Assembly (NCBI RefSeq): GCF_000372465.1
Contig: NZ_AQUZ01000016.1
Coordinates: 1 to 64,000, forward strand
Direction: 5' to 3'
Source of the DNA: Kribbella catacumbae DSM 19601
GTDB lineage: Bacteria > Actinomycetota > Actinomycetes > Propionibacteriales > Kribbellaceae
Length of the DNA: 64,000 bases
Position 1 is the first letter of the stretch. Each line of letters starts with the position of its first letter. Under the pieces are notes generated by a model. The model was not told where the DNA came from. It ran no database searches and saw nothing but the letters and a program-made list of their open reading frames with translations. Positions 1 through 8,264 of this stretch are shown here, one piece after another. Position numbers and translations under genes: made by a program.

Positions 1-275
1 CGCGCGGCGAACCCGTACAACCTCGGCGCCGGCTGCCCCTCCCACGGCTCCAGCTGCGTCGCGCAGTCAGCACACACATGCTCCGCCGCCGACGCCACGA
101 TCCGCGGCAGCACCTCAGCGAACCGATGCGGCTCGCCCTCGTCCGGCCGGCACAGCCACCGCTGCCGCCGCTGACCAGCCCGGCCATACCACCCCGCACG
201 CACCACCGAACCACGATGACCCAGCGGACACTCCGGGATTTCCATACCCAGAATCATATCCACGCTAAGCGACAT
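1..275 (-). CDS. N-terminal fragment of zinc-ribbon, transposase-like protein (runs off left edge)
   Basis: Reading the minus strand from the ATG at 275 gives an open frame to the window edge (91 codons, no stop). It has two CxxC/CxxxH-like clusters: ECPLGHRGS near residue 16 and HVCADCATQLEPW near residue 70. It also has a WYGRAGQRRQRWLC stretch typical of a zinc-binding DNA-recognition head. The final visible residues, GQPAPRLYGFAAR, resemble what I remember of large actinobacterial transposase-like or HTH proteins, but the catalytic part lies outside the window. AAGGGAA lies about 11 bases before the ATG. It diverges from the peptidase gene at 467. The family call is tentative; the reading frame itself is well supported. 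Confidence 0.5.
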   Translation of the reverse strand, partial: MSLSVDMILGMEIPECPLGHRGSVVRAGWYGRAGQRRQRWLCRPDEGEPHRFAEVLPRIVASAAEHVCADCATQLEPWEGQPAPRLYGFAA

Positions 276-466
276 AGGACGTATGTTCCCTTAAACTTTC
301 GCGACGATGCCCTTGACGGGGATTGTCGGATCCGGAACGTAGTGTTCGTGGAACGGGTGAATGGTGGCCAGTCGAGGGCGCCACAGGGCAAGACATGGAG
401 TCAGGCGATGACACGTCCGCGGTGCCTATGTCACACGAATCCGTCGCGCTCGACTCGGGAGGTGTT

Positions 467-1159
467 GTGAAGCTCCTTCTCACCTCCGGAGGCGTCACGA
501 ACGAGAGCATCCGCGCTGCGCTGGTCGAGCTGCTGGGCAAGCCGATCTCCGAGTCCCGTGCGCTCTGCATCCCCACGGCGCAGTGGGGCCAGCCGATGCT
601 CGGGCCCGCCTCGGTGCGAAGCTTCGTCGCCGGCGAGCCTCCGTGGCACCTGATGACCAGCCTGGGCTGGGCGTCGTTGGGTGTCCTGGAGCTCACCGCG
701 CTGCCCAGCATCGGCGAGGACCGGTGGGTGCCGTGGGTCCGAGAGGCCGACGTGCTGCTGGTGGACGGCGGCGAAGCGACGTACCTGTACCACTGGATGC
801 GACAGTCAGGGCTGTCGGACATCATCTCGTCGCTGCCCGAGACGGTCTGGGTGGGGGTGAGCGCCGGCAGCATGGTGATGACACCGCGGATCGGTGACGA
901 CTTCGTCAACTGGCCTTCCGCGCCGGACGACCGCACGCTCGGGGTCGTCGACTTCTCGATCTACCCGCACCTGGACCACGAACTCATGCCGGGAAACACC
1001 ATGGCCGATGCGGAGAGATGGGCCGCCGACATCGCAGGTCCGGCCTACGCCATCGACGACCAGACCGCCATCAAGGTGACCGACGGCACCGTCGAGGTCA
1101 TCTCCGAAGGCCACTGGAAGACCTTCCCCGCAGGGCCGCCGACTGCTGTCGACGTGTAA
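467..1159 (+). CDS. Peptidase E-like (family S51) serine peptidase
   Basis: The 230-residue product has the S51 fold signature: a KLLLTSGG strand at the N-terminus, the nucleophile elbow GVSAGSM (catalytic Ser), and a DGGEATYLYHWM segment in the middle. Members are cytoplasmic dipeptidase E or cyanophycinase-like enzymes that cleave after Asp or related residues. An upstream ATG at 323 is in frame. I chose the GTG at 467 because GGAGG sits 4 bases before it, the KLLLTSGG beta strand begins immediately after, and the resulting length matches the family (about 220-240 residues). The extra 48 residues upstream look non-conserved. The substrate cannot be read from the sequence. The gene stands alone upstream of a MarR-type gene. 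Confidence 0.8.
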   Translation: MKLLLTSGGVTNESIRAALVELLGKPISESRALCIPTAQWGQPMLGPASVRSFVAGEPPWHLMTSLGWASLGVLELTALPSIGEDRWVPWVREADVLLVDGGEATYLYHWMRQSGLSDIISSLPETVWVGVSAGSMVMTPRIGDDFVNWPSAPDDRTLGVVDFSIYPHLDHELMPGNTMADAERWAADIAGPAYAIDDQTAIKVTDGTVEVISEGHWKTFPAGPPTAVDV

Positions 1160-1170
1160 TACATGAGTGA

Positions 1171-1195
1171 GTTATGTAACTTGCTTATATAGTTA
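1171..1195. promoter_or_regulatory. Overlapping dyads, candidate MarR operator
   Basis: An unusually AT-rich stretch between the peptidase gene and the MarR gene holds two interlocked inverted repeats: GTTATGTAAC (1171-1180, arms GTTA/TAAC) and TAACT-N9-AGTTA (1177-1195). It lies 5-30 bases before the MarR start, the usual place for an autoregulatory operator. Binding by the adjacent regulator is an inference. Confidence 0.5.
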
Positions 1196-1200
1196 GCTGG

Positions 1201-1641
1201 GTGAGCGGAGAGCTGAGCGTCGCCGAGATGGCCGCAGTGATCGGTGCCTTCACCCGGATGAACATCCGGCTGCCGGCCGTGCAGCGGTTGAGCTTCACGA
1301 CCCTGTCCGTGCTGCACACGTTGGCGACCAGCGGGCCCAAGCGACTCAGCGAATTGACCGCGAGTGAGCAGGTGACGCAGCCGGCCATCACGCAGATCGT
1401 GACGAAGCTGGAGCGCGAAGGGCTGGTCGAACGCCGGCCGGATCCGTCGGACGGGCGGGCGGTGCTCGTGCACATCACCGAGCAGGGCGCTGCGATCGTG
1501 CGCGGACGGCGGGCCGAGCGGGTGGCCCGGCTGACCGAGCTCGCCGACCGGCTGACGCCCGCTGAACGGACCGCGATCCAGGATGCGCTGCCCGCGCTGA
1601 CGCGCCTGGTGGAACTCCATCAAGCCTTAGGAGACGAATGA
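1201..1641 (+). CDS. MarR family transcriptional regulator
   Basis: The 146-residue protein has the MarR winged-helix layout. A dimerisation helix is followed by LSELTASEQVTQPAITQIVTKL (recognition helix, residues about 48-70) and the wing ending ERRPDPSDGRAVLVHITEQG. The DPSDGRA signature of the wing is intact. The start is GTG at 1201. The gene overlaps the next by ATGA (1638-1641), so the two are translationally coupled. The regulator therefore probably controls the downstream hydrolase gene, although that gene is now broken. The ligand is unknown. Confidence 0.88.
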   Translation: MSGELSVAEMAAVIGAFTRMNIRLPAVQRLSFTTLSVLHTLATSGPKRLSELTASEQVTQPAITQIVTKLEREGLVERRPDPSDGRAVLVHITEQGAAIVRGRRAERVARLTELADRLTPAERTAIQDALPALTRLVELHQALGDE

Positions 1642-2617
1642 ACTTCCCGTTGGAGGCAACGCCGATCCACGTACCCGACGGAGTACTCGAAGATCTTCGC
1701 CAGCGCCTGGCGCTGACGCGCTGGCCGGATGATGCCGGCAACGAGGACTGGTACTACGGAGTGCGGCGCGGCTACCTGCAGGAGCTTGTCGAGTACTGGC
1801 GCACGGAGTACGACTGGCGGAAGGCCGAGGCTGCGATCAATGCGTATCAGCACTACCGCGTGGAGGTCGACGGCGTACCGATCCATTTTCTGCGCAAACC
1901 CGGAGTGGGGCCGAATCCGGTCCCGCTGATCCTGACGCATGGCTGGCCGTGGACGTTCTGGCACTGGGCCAAGGTGATCGACCCGCTGGCCGACCCGGCG
2001 GCGTACGGCGGGGATCCCGCGGATGCCTTCGACGTGATCGTCCCGTCTGGGACCTCAGCGGCGGTCAGCCGATCCCGGACGGGTTGCCGCCGGCCAGCCA
2101 TGCCCGCATCGTCGAGCTGGAGAAGCGCTTCGCCGCTCATCTCGCGGTCCACGTTCTCGATCCGAGCACGCTCTCGTACGGCCTGTCCGACTCGCCCACT
2201 GGACTGCTCGCCTGGATCCTGCAGCGCTGGCGCAGTTGGAGCGACAACGGTGGCGACCTGGAGACCGTCTTCAGCAAGGACGACCTGCTGACCCACGCGA
2301 TGATCTTCTGGGTCAACAACGCGATCGGCACGTCGATTCGTACGTACGCCAACAACAACCGCCACCCGTGGACGCCTTCCCATGACCGCCACCCGGCCAT
2401 CGAGGCGCCCACCGGCATCACCTTCGTCGCCCACGAGAACCCACCCGGCGTCACCACCGATCGCCGTGTCGAGTACTTCCTCGAGACCGATCGCGCCACC
2501 TGGTACAACCACGTGAACCTCGCCGCCCACCCCACCGGCGGCCACTTCATCCCCTGGGAACTCCCCACCGAATGGACAACCGACCTCCGCAACACCTTCC
2601 GCAACTACCGCCCCTGA
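1638..2617 (+). pseudogene. Epoxide hydrolase (EHN-domain alpha/beta hydrolase) broken by internal deletion
   Basis: The first part (1638 to about 2045) encodes the EHN N-terminal domain and the oxyanion motif HGWPWTFWHW, ending at FDVIVPS. The second part continues in another frame from about 2046 to 2617 as WDLSGGQPIPDGLP and the family's conserved C-terminus, including GGHFIPWE with the catalytic His region. Family members have roughly 60-70 residues between these blocks, containing the GxDWG/GxDYG elbow with the catalytic Asp. Those residues are absent and the frame shifts at the junction (2040-2050). The product cannot be a working hydrolase. The MarR overlap and an AGGAGACGA ribosome site are preserved, suggesting a recent lesion or an assembly error. 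Confidence 0.85.
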
Positions 2618-2624
2618 ACCGTCG

Positions 2625-2951
2625 GTGGTCCGTTGCGAGAAGCCTGCGACACCGGCCATGCACCTGGTTTCGTACGTCGTACTGGCTGATGCGCGGGACG
2701 GGAGCAGCTTGCTGGTCGATCACCTGAACGCCAGGCGGTGGTTGCCGCCTGGCGGGCAGGTCGAGGTGGACGAGCATCCTGCGGACACCGCTGCCAGAGA
2801 GGTGAAGGAGGAGCTCGGGGTGATCGCCGTGTTCGCCGACCCGAGCAGGGCTCCTGCCTTCGTGACAGTCACCGAGACGGAGGGGTCGATATCGCCGAGG
2901 CTGCCCCTCGGGCGCTGGATCCCACTACCGGCGGTGCCGGCAAAGCGTTAG
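2625..2951 (+). CDS. NUDIX hydrolase, shortened at the C-terminus
   Basis: The 108-residue product carries an intact Nudix box, from GGQVEVDEHPADTA to AAREVKEELGV. This matches G-x5-E-x7-REVxEExGV, so pyrophosphohydrolase chemistry on a nucleoside diphosphate-X is predicted. GTG at 2625 or ATG at 2658 could start it. The family relatives I recall are about 150-160 residues. Here the strand TVTETEG is followed directly by a short tail (GRWIPLPAVPAKR), as if 40 or so residues had been lost. Its stop overlaps the stop of the convergent methyltransferase by 4 bases. Function may be lost. Confidence 0.6.
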   Translation: MVRCEKPATPAMHLVSYVVLADARDGSSLLVDHLNARRWLPPGGQVEVDEHPADTAAREVKEELGVIAVFADPSRAPAFVTVTETEGSISPRLPLGRWIPLPAVPAKR

Positions 2952-3631
2952 TCGCGGAGGTATTCGGCTCGCCAGCGGTAGGTGGTTGGGTCTGAGGGGC
3001 CCGGTAGGCGGTCCAGCTGGATCAGGCGGAGGTCGTCGGTGCTGAAGGCTTCGGTGGCTGCTCGGGTGAGAGGCCAGGGCGGGCCTTCGACGGTGTCGTC
3101 AGGGGTGTCGTCGTCGCGGGCGGCGGCGATCACTAGGAGCGTGCCACCGGCGCAGACGAAGTCGCTGACCCGCTCGGTGGCCTCGGGCTGCAGTGGGATC
3201 GGCAGCGCCTGGACGGTGAAGATCTCGACGACGAGGTCGAACGCGCGATGCCACTCGGCCGGCGGCTTCAGCAGATTCGCCACCTGGTACGCCGCCTTCG
3301 AGTCCGGGTGATTGCGCTGGGCGGTCTCCACGGCGGAGGGGGAGATGTCGAAGGCGGTCGTGTCGTAGCCCAGGTCGGCGATCAGCTCCGCGTCCCAGCC
3401 TGTCCCGGCACCGACGATGAGCGCGTGCTTGCCGGTGCCTTGAGGCTGGGAGGTCTCGACCCAGTCCGCCAGCAAGGGATGTGCGGTACCGCGGTCCCAC
3501 GGAACGACGGCCGCACCTTCGGAGGCAGCGGAGTACAGGCGCTCGAACCACCCGGTCGGGTCGTCCTGCCGCAACGACTCACGTGCCAGGCGCCGGGTCT
3601 CGAGATCTGGGTCGACGGGCTCACTCGTCAT
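2948..3631 (-). CDS. SAM-dependent methyltransferase (TPMT-like class I)
   Basis: The 227-residue protein has a class I methyltransferase core. Motif I is ALIVGAGTGWDAELIADLG (residues about 70-88), followed by TAFDISPSAVETAQ for the ribose-binding acidic strand, DLVVEIFTVQALP as motif IV and GGTLLVIAA as motif V. The N-terminal WFERLYSAASEGAAVVPWDRG resembles thiopurine S-methyltransferase-like proteins. The substrate is not evident. Its start lies 11 bases inside the end of the DNA ligase gene upstream, so it is probably co-translated with it; no functional link is obvious. Confidence 0.85.
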   Translation of the reverse strand: MTSEPVDPDLETRRLARESLRQDDPTGWFERLYSAASEGAAVVPWDRGTAHPLLADWVETSQPQGTGKHALIVGAGTGWDAELIADLGYDTTAFDISPSAVETAQRNHPDSKAAYQVANLLKPPAEWHRAFDLVVEIFTVQALPIPLQPEATERVSDFVCAGGTLLVIAAARDDDTPDDTVEGPPWPLTRAATEAFSTDDLRLIQLDRLPGPSDPTTYRWRAEYLRD

Positions 3632-5168
3632 CGTCGGCTCCTTCGCTGGGTTGATGGATCGCGCGGACGGCCTGCACAGTGTCGACCTGCGACGGGGTCT
3701 TGTCCTCGCGGTAACGCAGTACGCGGGCGAACCGCAATGCCATCCCGCCCGGATATCGCGTCGACGTCTGGACGCCGTCGAAGGCTATCTCGACCACGAC
3801 CTCGGGCCGGATGAAGACCGTGTAGTCATCGCGGCTGACCTCGAGTTGCTGGAACTTCTCGGTCTGCCAGCGCAGCAACTCGTCGGTCAGCCCCTTGAAC
3901 GTCTTCCCCAGCATCACGAACTCGCCGGTCTCCTCGTCCCGCGCGCCCAGATGCAGATTCGACAACCACCCCGTACGCCGGCCGTGTCCCCACTCCGCCG
4001 CGAGCACGATCAGGTCAAGGGTGTGCGTCTGTTTCACCTTCACCCAGCCGGACCCGCGCCGACCCGCTTCGTACGGCACTGACAGCGACTTCACCATCAC
4101 ACCTTCGTGCCCACGTTTCACCGCGTCGGTGAAGAACGCCTCACCCGCCTCGGCGTCGTCGGTCACGAACCGGGGGATCCGGCGCTCCTCGGGCACCACC
4201 GTGCTCAGCCACGCGTGCCGCTCGGTCGAGTCGAGCCCGAGCAGGTCGTGGCCGTCCAGGTGCAGGATGTCGAAGAAGTACGGCGTCAGCGGAACCGTCT
4301 CCGGTCCGGTCGCGGCGCGCGTCGCAGTACGGGAGCCGGTGATCTGGAACGCTTCGGGGCGGCCGTCGGGGCGGAGCGCGATCAGCTCGCCGTCGAGCAC
4401 GATCTTGTCGGCCTTGAGCTCGAGCACCGCGCTGACCACCTCGGGCACCCGGCCGGTGATGTCGTCGAGCGTGCGGGTGTAGACGACCACCTGGTCGCCG
4501 TCGCGGTGCACCTGGATGCGGATCCCGTCCAGCTTCCACTCGATCGCCGCCGGAGTACCGGTTTTGGTGAGGGCTTCCGCGATCGTCGTCGCCGACTGCG
4601 CGAGCATCGGCTGCACCCCGCGACCGACCTCGAGCCCGAACTGCTCCAGGCCCGCTTCGCCCTGGGTCAGTACGGCGACCGCGACCGGCGCCGCCGCTCC
4701 CCGCAGCATGGTCGCGGCGCGGATCTTCTCCAGCGGGATGCCGGTCGCCTTGCCGACAGCATCCGCCATCACGCCGTCCAGCGCACCCTGCCGCAGTTCG
4801 CCGCTGACCAGCAGCCGCAGGAACCGCTGCTCCTCATCGGTGGCCCGGCCGAACAAGGCGTCCACCGCTTCCCGCCGCTTGGCCTGCGACCCGGCCCCGG
4901 CGAACTCAGACAGCTCGGCGAACGCCTGGTCGACCTCCTCGATCGTCAGCGAAGGCGCCGCGGCGGGTGCCGGCGCGTCAGCGAGAGTCCGCCAGCCAAC
5001 CCCTGTACGCCGTTGGCGCAGCTCGCCGGACAGGTAGGTCACGACGATCTCGGTCTCGACGGCCTCGGTCGCTGTGGTCAGCAAGGTCGCGATCAGATCG
5101 GCCTTGGCACGGCGCGACCTGGTCTGACTCAGGGAGGCCGACGTCGCGACCACATCTGCGAGCAACAT
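3621..5168 (-). CDS. ligB: ATP-dependent DNA ligase, LigB type
   Basis: This accessory ligase seals nicked DNA using ATP. The adenylation motif I is EWKLDGIRIQVHR (nucleophile Lys), preceded by a 200-residue N-terminal DNA-binding domain. Nucleotidyl-transferase motifs follow: VLDGELIALRP, FFDILHLDG, EGVMVKS and WVKVKQTH. The C-terminal OB fold ends near RVLRYREDK. I chose the ATG at 5168 (515 residues). A longer frame opens at 5207, but mycobacterial LigB proteins of about 507 residues begin at the equivalent MLLxDVV. NAD-dependent LigA would be the essential enzyme elsewhere. The methyltransferase gene overlaps its 3' end. Confidence 0.9.
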   Translation of the reverse strand: MLLADVVATSASLSQTRSRRAKADLIATLLTTATEAVETEIVVTYLSGELRQRRTGVGWRTLADAPAPAAAPSLTIEEVDQAFAELSEFAGAGSQAKRREAVDALFGRATDEEQRFLRLLVSGELRQGALDGVMADAVGKATGIPLEKIRAATMLRGAAAPVAVAVLTQGEAGLEQFGLEVGRGVQPMLAQSATTIAEALTKTGTPAAIEWKLDGIRIQVHRDGDQVVVYTRTLDDITGRVPEVVSAVLELKADKIVLDGELIALRPDGRPEAFQITGSRTATRAATGPETVPLTPYFFDILHLDGHDLLGLDSTERHAWLSTVVPEERRIPRFVTDDAEAGEAFFTDAVKRGHEGVMVKSLSVPYEAGRRGSGWVKVKQTHTLDLIVLAAEWGHGRRTGWLSNLHLGARDEETGEFVMLGKTFKGLTDELLRWQTEKFQQLEVSRDDYTVFIRPEVVVEIAFDGVQTSTRYPGGMALRFARVLRYREDKTPSQVDTVQAVRAIHQPSEGADDDE

Positions 5169-5297
5169 GATCCCAGTCTCACTCAGACCACCGACAGTTT
5201 CGGGCACAACTTTTCCCGCGCGTTCCGCATCAAGCTCGGTAGACCGGCTTCACCGCCGGTGCGGGTCCAGTCCAGTTCTGCTCGAGAAGGAGACGAC

Positions 5298-6254
5298 ATG
5301 GTGGCTGATGGGCAGAGGCGAGTTCGGGGTACCTCCGCCGTCCTGGGGCTGACGCTACTGGCGGCTGGGCTCACGCCCGGCGCGGCGAGAGCGGCAGGGA
5401 CGGTCGCGGAGGGGTCGACCAGAACTGACCGGGTTTGCAGCGTTGATCTGGGGTCCGTCACGCCGGGCGGCGACCATCTGGCTCAAGCGGTGAGGGCGAC
5501 TACGCCGATCACGGTGACCCAGATGAGGAAGACGACCTTCATCTACTCGGGTGGCGGCAACCCGCGGCTGAGCAGCTACTTCACCTACGAACCCACAGCG
5601 GCCGCAGGGGGCTGGGCAGATGGTCTGGTGGTCCAGCGGGACGGCATGTACCAGAGCAGGTACGACATCGACCCGGACGGTGCCGCGGAGAACCAGGTGC
5701 TCAAGCGGGTCGGTGCCGGCTGGGACAGGTTCAAAGCCATGGAGCAGGTGCAGTACCAGGCGCCGAGCCACGTCGAGCCGCTGCGCCGTAGCGTCTACGC
5801 ACTGCGTGACGACGGCCTGCTGTTCCGGTGGAACATCGACATGTACGGGGTCTGGCGCGCGGCCGGATCGGCGGCCGGGTTCTCGTCAGTGAAGTCGTTG
5901 GCGCTGATCAGCAAGAACTACTCTTTCGACACGTTCCTCGCCAACACCCGCGGCGGGGCTCTGTACACGATCCGGATCCCGACCACGGCAGCGCTCAAGC
6001 CGGTCGTGACGATGGTCCGGTCGAAGACCTGGCAGGGCTTCGAGACGCTCGTCGCGGCGTCGTGCAGCCTGGGCGAGCTCGTGGTCGGGATCGACAAGGA
6101 CACCAGTTCGGCGTACCTGTACGCCATCGGTCATGCGAACGGTGCGAAGACGGCCATCGAGGGCCGCGGCAAGATCCCCGGCACCTTCGCGAACCCGGTG
6201 TACTTCCGCTGGGGCCCGATGCCTGATCTCGACCGCTTCAACGGCGACAGCTAG
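5298..6254 (+). CDS. Secreted protein, tandem paralogue 1
   Basis: The 318-residue protein starts at ATG 5298 behind GGAG and has a Sec signal peptide (VLGLTLLAAGLTPGAARA, cleavage after residue about 32). The mature part shares landmarks with the next two genes: C-x-V-x-LGxxTxGGDH near the N-terminus, LRDDGLLFRW in the middle, then GFSSVKSLALIS, GALYTIRIPTT, TWQGFETLVAASC and YLYAIGHANG. These alternating aromatic/Gly blocks suggest a tachylectin-like beta-propeller, and two conserved Cys could form a disulfide. I do not recognise a named family. Three copies in a row point to lineage-specific expansion of an exported binding protein. Confidence 0.75.
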   Translation: MVADGQRRVRGTSAVLGLTLLAAGLTPGAARAAGTVAEGSTRTDRVCSVDLGSVTPGGDHLAQAVRATTPITVTQMRKTTFIYSGGGNPRLSSYFTYEPTAAAGGWADGLVVQRDGMYQSRYDIDPDGAAENQVLKRVGAGWDRFKAMEQVQYQAPSHVEPLRRSVYALRDDGLLFRWNIDMYGVWRAAGSAAGFSSVKSLALISKNYSFDTFLANTRGGALYTIRIPTTAALKPVVTMVRSKTWQGFETLVAASCSLGELVVGIDKDTSSAYLYAIGHANGAKTAIEGRGKIPGTFANPVYFRWGPMPDLDRFNGDS

Positions 6255-6260
6255 AACGTC

Positions 6261-7178
6261 ATGTACCGACGGGGGATGGCGTGCATCGCCGCGCTGGGCC
6301 TGTTGACGACCGGCTTGCTGCCGGCGCCGGCAGCCCACGCGGCAGCGGCCTACAAGTGCAGCATGCAGCTCGGCGCGGTGACGGCCGGTGGAGACCATCG
6401 TGGGCTGGGGATCTCGGCTACCTCACCGCCCACTCTGCTCGGCGACACAGTCGGCCCCCGTGACCTCTACCCGGACGGTCTGGCGACGTTCAGCGGCGCA
6501 ATGGCCACGCAGCCAATGGGGCCCGGCGAGGAGCTTCGCGGCGGCTGGCTGGTACTGCGCTCGTCGCTGTACCTCACTGGCTACATCACGGGCAGCACTG
6601 GCGAGCAGGCCGGCCCTGCCGCCCTCAAACGCATCAGCGGCGACTGGCAGGGCTACACCGCTTTCCAGACCTCCCGGTACTACGAGGGCCCGGCGTACAG
6701 GCACCTGCGCATGAACCAGTACGCACTCCGGTACGACGGTGTGCTGGTGCGCTGGACCGTCCAGGGCACCACCTGGGTGGATCCCCAGATGGTCGCGGGC
6801 TTCTCCTCGGTCAAGACGATGACCTTGATCAGCCAGTCCCGTAGCTACGACACCTTCCTGGCCAACACTCAGCTCGGCGCGCTCTACACGATCCGCATCC
6901 CGACCACGTCGCCGATGGCGCCAGTGGTCAAGCCGGTCCGCAGTACGAGCTGGCAGCGCTTCGACACCCTGGTCGCCGAACGCTGCGGCGCCAACGGGAC
7001 CCTCCTGCTCGGTATCGACCAGGACACCCACACCGGACGCCTCTACGCGATCAGCCACGCGGACGGCACCGACACCGTCATCGACTCCCTCGGTGAGGTC
7101 CCACTGGAACTGTCCGACCCGGTCTACTTTCGCTGGTACCGCGACACTCCCCAAACCCCACGCCTGAACGGCGACTGA
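6261..7178 (+). CDS. Secreted protein, tandem paralogue 2
   Basis: This 305-residue copy begins 6 bases after the stop of paralogue 1, so the two are certainly co-transcribed. The signal peptide is MACIAALGLLTTGLLPAP with cleavage near AAHA. Shared blocks include LGAVTAGGDH, YALRYDGVLVRW, GFSSVKTMTLIS, YDTFLANTQLGALYTI, SWQRFDTLVAERC and LLGIDQDTHTGRLYAI. The tract before LRYDG differs most from its neighbours. That fits diversification of one face of a propeller while the scaffold Gly and Trp positions are kept. Function is unknown; an exported lectin-like or binding role is only an inference. Confidence 0.75.
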   Translation: MYRRGMACIAALGLLTTGLLPAPAAHAAAAYKCSMQLGAVTAGGDHRGLGISATSPPTLLGDTVGPRDLYPDGLATFSGAMATQPMGPGEELRGGWLVLRSSLYLTGYITGSTGEQAGPAALKRISGDWQGYTAFQTSRYYEGPAYRHLRMNQYALRYDGVLVRWTVQGTTWVDPQMVAGFSSVKTMTLISQSRSYDTFLANTQLGALYTIRIPTTSPMAPVVKPVRSTSWQRFDTLVAERCGANGTLLLGIDQDTHTGRLYAISHADGTDTVIDSLGEVPLELSDPVYFRWYRDTPQTPRLNGD

Positions 7179-7244
7179 CGAACTTTCTCCGTCCGGTCGG
7201 CGTCCACCCTCCCAGGAAGTTCCAAACGACTGGGGGCAATTCTG

Positions 7245-8207
7245 ATGAGATACCAGGGGTCCAAAGCCGCGGCGGTCCTCGCGGCCGGGTTGCTGACGGC
7301 GGGGGTGGTGGCGGGCGGGGGCACGGCCGCCGCGGCGCCGACTGCAGGGGCATCGACTTCAACGGACCAAGCGGTCACCGCCGGGGCCTGCACGGTCTCG
7401 GCCGGTGGCATCACCACCGGTGGCGATCACCGCATCCAGACCTTCGCTATGACGTCGCCGCTGTCCCGGACCAGCCACATGTTCATTGCCAAGGGCATCT
7501 ATCCCGACGGGCTGTCCCGGCTGAGCAGCACGATCCGGTACGGCGACAGCGAGGTCGGGGACGACTACCACAGTGGCGCGGTCGTGATGGGCTCCGGCCT
7601 GTACGACAGCAGCTACCTCACACCGCCCGGCGGCGGGACCGCGTCGCAGCAGAAGCTCACCCGGGTCGGCGGCGGGTGGGACAACTTCCGGGCGTTCGAG
7701 CATACGACCTTCACTACCGCGACCAGGATGCGGCAGACGGAGTACGGGCTGCGCAAGGACGGCACGATGCTGCGCTGGGATGTCCGCTACAAGGACGCGA
7801 CGCCGGTCCGGCACACCACCGGGTTCGCGCCCGGATTCGCCGGGATGAAGGCGATGGCGCTGATCAGCCAGACAGCGCAGTACGAGACCTTCCTGATGAC
7901 GTGGGCGAGTGGGGCGCTCTACACGGTCCGCATCCCGCTGACCCAGCCGATGAAGCCGGTGCTGACGAAGGTCAGGTCGTCGTCGTGGCAGGGTTTCGAG
8001 ACGCTGATCGCGGCGCGCTGTGGCAAGGGGAGCACCCTGCTGCTGGGCATCGACAAGAACACGACGGCGGGGTACCTGTACGCCGTCGGCCACGCGAACG
8101 GCACGGCGACCGCGATCAAGGGTCTCGGCAAGGTGCCTGGGCTGTTCCCGGATCCGGTGGACTTCCGCTGGAACAAGTTCAGCGACCCGGTACTCGCGGG
8201 CGACTGA
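7245..8207 (+). CDS. Secreted protein, tandem paralogue 3
   Basis: The third copy (320 residues) has a signal peptide with an Ala/Gly-rich core (AAVLAAGLLTAGVVAGG) and the same framework: CTVSAGGITTGGDHR, YGLRKDGTMLRW, GFAGMKAMALIS, GALYTVRIPLT, SWQGFETLIAARC and LLGIDKNTTAGYLYAVGHANG. A 66-base gap separates it from copy 2. It is followed by a strong hairpin terminator at 8222-8256, closing the three-gene unit. Copy 3 lacks the NT residues found in the TFLANT motif of copies 1 and 2, having TFLMTW instead. Confidence 0.75.
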   Translation: MRYQGSKAAAVLAAGLLTAGVVAGGGTAAAAPTAGASTSTDQAVTAGACTVSAGGITTGGDHRIQTFAMTSPLSRTSHMFIAKGIYPDGLSRLSSTIRYGDSEVGDDYHSGAVVMGSGLYDSSYLTPPGGGTASQQKLTRVGGGWDNFRAFEHTTFTTATRMRQTEYGLRKDGTMLRWDVRYKDATPVRHTTGFAPGFAGMKAMALISQTAQYETFLMTWASGALYTVRIPLTQPMKPVLTKVRSSSWQGFETLIAARCGKGSTLLLGIDKNTTAGYLYAVGHANGTATAIKGLGKVPGLFPDPVDFRWNKFSDPVLAGD

Positions 8208-8221
8208 CTCTGCACCACAAC

Positions 8222-8256
8222 ACCGGCCCCCGCGTACGCCGTACGCGGGGGCCGGT
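8222..8256. terminator. Bidirectional terminator between paralogue 3 and DyP peroxidase
   Basis: Perfect 16-base arms ACCGGCCCCCGCGTAC / GTACGCGGGGGCCGGT enclose a 3-base loop and are followed by TCTTTGTTGT on the plus strand. It lies between two convergent genes and can serve both. Confidence 0.85.
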
Positions 8257-8264
8257 CTTTGTTG

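Noticed and set aside
4107..5297. Long plus-strand open frame running into secreted paralogue 1
   Set aside because: It is antisense to the conserved ligase coding sequence, lacks protein-like composition, and the signal peptide and ribosome site fix the real start at 5298.
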